From UBA5070 sp039798065 (lineage in GTDB: Bacteria; Fibrobacterota; Fibrobacteria; UBA5070), in the NCBI GenBank assembly GCA_039798065.1, contig JBDKGS010000007.1, forward strand, positions 1 through 39,442: a stretch of DNA of 39,442 bases, written 5' to 3'. Shown here one piece after another: positions 39,314 to 39,442 of the stretch (within the stretch, counting starts at the first letter, position 1; each line of letters opens with the position of its first letter). The notes beneath the pieces were generated by a model. That model ran no database searches, was not told the DNA's origin, and was given only the letters and a program-made list of their open reading frames with translations. A program made the translations under genes and the position numbers.

Positions 39314-39442
39314 ATGGCAAAAGAAAAGTTCGAGCGCAATAAGCCGCACATGAACGTCGGCACCATCGGTCACGTGGACCATGGCAAGACCACTCTGACG
39401 GCCGCCATCACCACCGTCGCTGCTCGCCTCTACGGCGGTCAG
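39314..39442 (+). CDS. tuf: Elongation factor Tu (5' end only)
   Basis: The first 43 codons before the window ends. The start MAKEKFERNKPHMNVGTIGH leads straight into the GTPase P-loop GHVDHGKTTLTAAIT, which is diagnostic of EF-Tu. GAGGAG lies six bases before the ATG. EF-Tu carries aminoacyl-tRNA to the ribosome; co-transcription with four tRNA genes is an old and conserved arrangement. The rest of the gene and any downstream ribosomal or secE-nusG genes are outside the window. Confidence 0.98.
   Translation, partial: MAKEKFERNKPHMNVGTIGHVDHGKTTLTAAITTVAARLYGGQ

Overview
The window looks like a GC-rich chromosome segment of a Fibrobacterota bacterium that is not the low-GC rumen type. Three things point there: a C-terminal 'Fibrobacter succinogenes major paralogous' (FISUMP-type) domain in the protein at 15686-18676, a family of large secreted or lipid-anchored Ig/propeller proteins, and a GH8-GH5 cellulase pair with Fibrobacter-like C-terminal modules. 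The assignment is inferred from protein families, not from a marker-gene tree.

Layout. 1-2068 (minus): the 5' part of a secreted protein gene and bioB. 2069-2890: a GC-rich intergenic mosaic of palindromes with no credible gene, followed by a 33-residue lysine-rich protein gene. 3160-12872 (plus): a compact cobalamin locus with promoter, cobalamin riboswitch, leader terminator, TonB-dependent receptor, beta-propeller lipoprotein, phosphatase, CobQ-CobU fusion, CobT, CobS and a BtuF-like lipoprotein, ending in an AlgH-family gene and a small outer-membrane barrel gene. Five junctions are start/stop overlaps or gaps of under 20 bases. 13221-18676: two divergent surface-protein genes (Ig + RCC1 propeller lipoprotein; PKD + FISUMP protein). 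18928-21483: rlmN, a DedA-family membrane protein and efp. 21652-28916: four tandem paralogues of a secreted protein that I read as two CBM11/CIA30-like domains plus a C-terminal sorting-like module. 29176-32688: GH8 and GH5 cellulases in a two-gene operon. 33038-33889: a short RpoD-like sigma factor gene (minus). 34154-38635: a 1493-residue Ig + RCC1 lipoprotein gene. 38892-39442: tRNA-Thr, tRNA-Tyr, tRNA-Gly, tRNA-Thr and the start of tuf.

How the genes work together. The cobalamin locus combines outer-membrane uptake (receptor plus a surface propeller resembling BtuG), periplasmic capture (BtuF-like) and late corrinoid assembly (CobQ, CobU, CobT, CobS, phosphatase), probably shut off by B12 through a riboswitch terminator. 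BtuCD, CobD/CbiB and the cobalamin adenosyltransferase are not in the window. The 21652-32688 block looks like a plant-polysaccharide locus: several non-catalytic binding proteins next to two endoglucanases.

The most unusual observations are the receptor/propeller pair, the CobQ-CobU fusion, the four-copy binding-protein array with a 1877-bp repeat period, and a highly iterated AT-rich word family (AAATTCTGTC-like, often extended to a near-palindrome) scattered through otherwise GC-rich genes.
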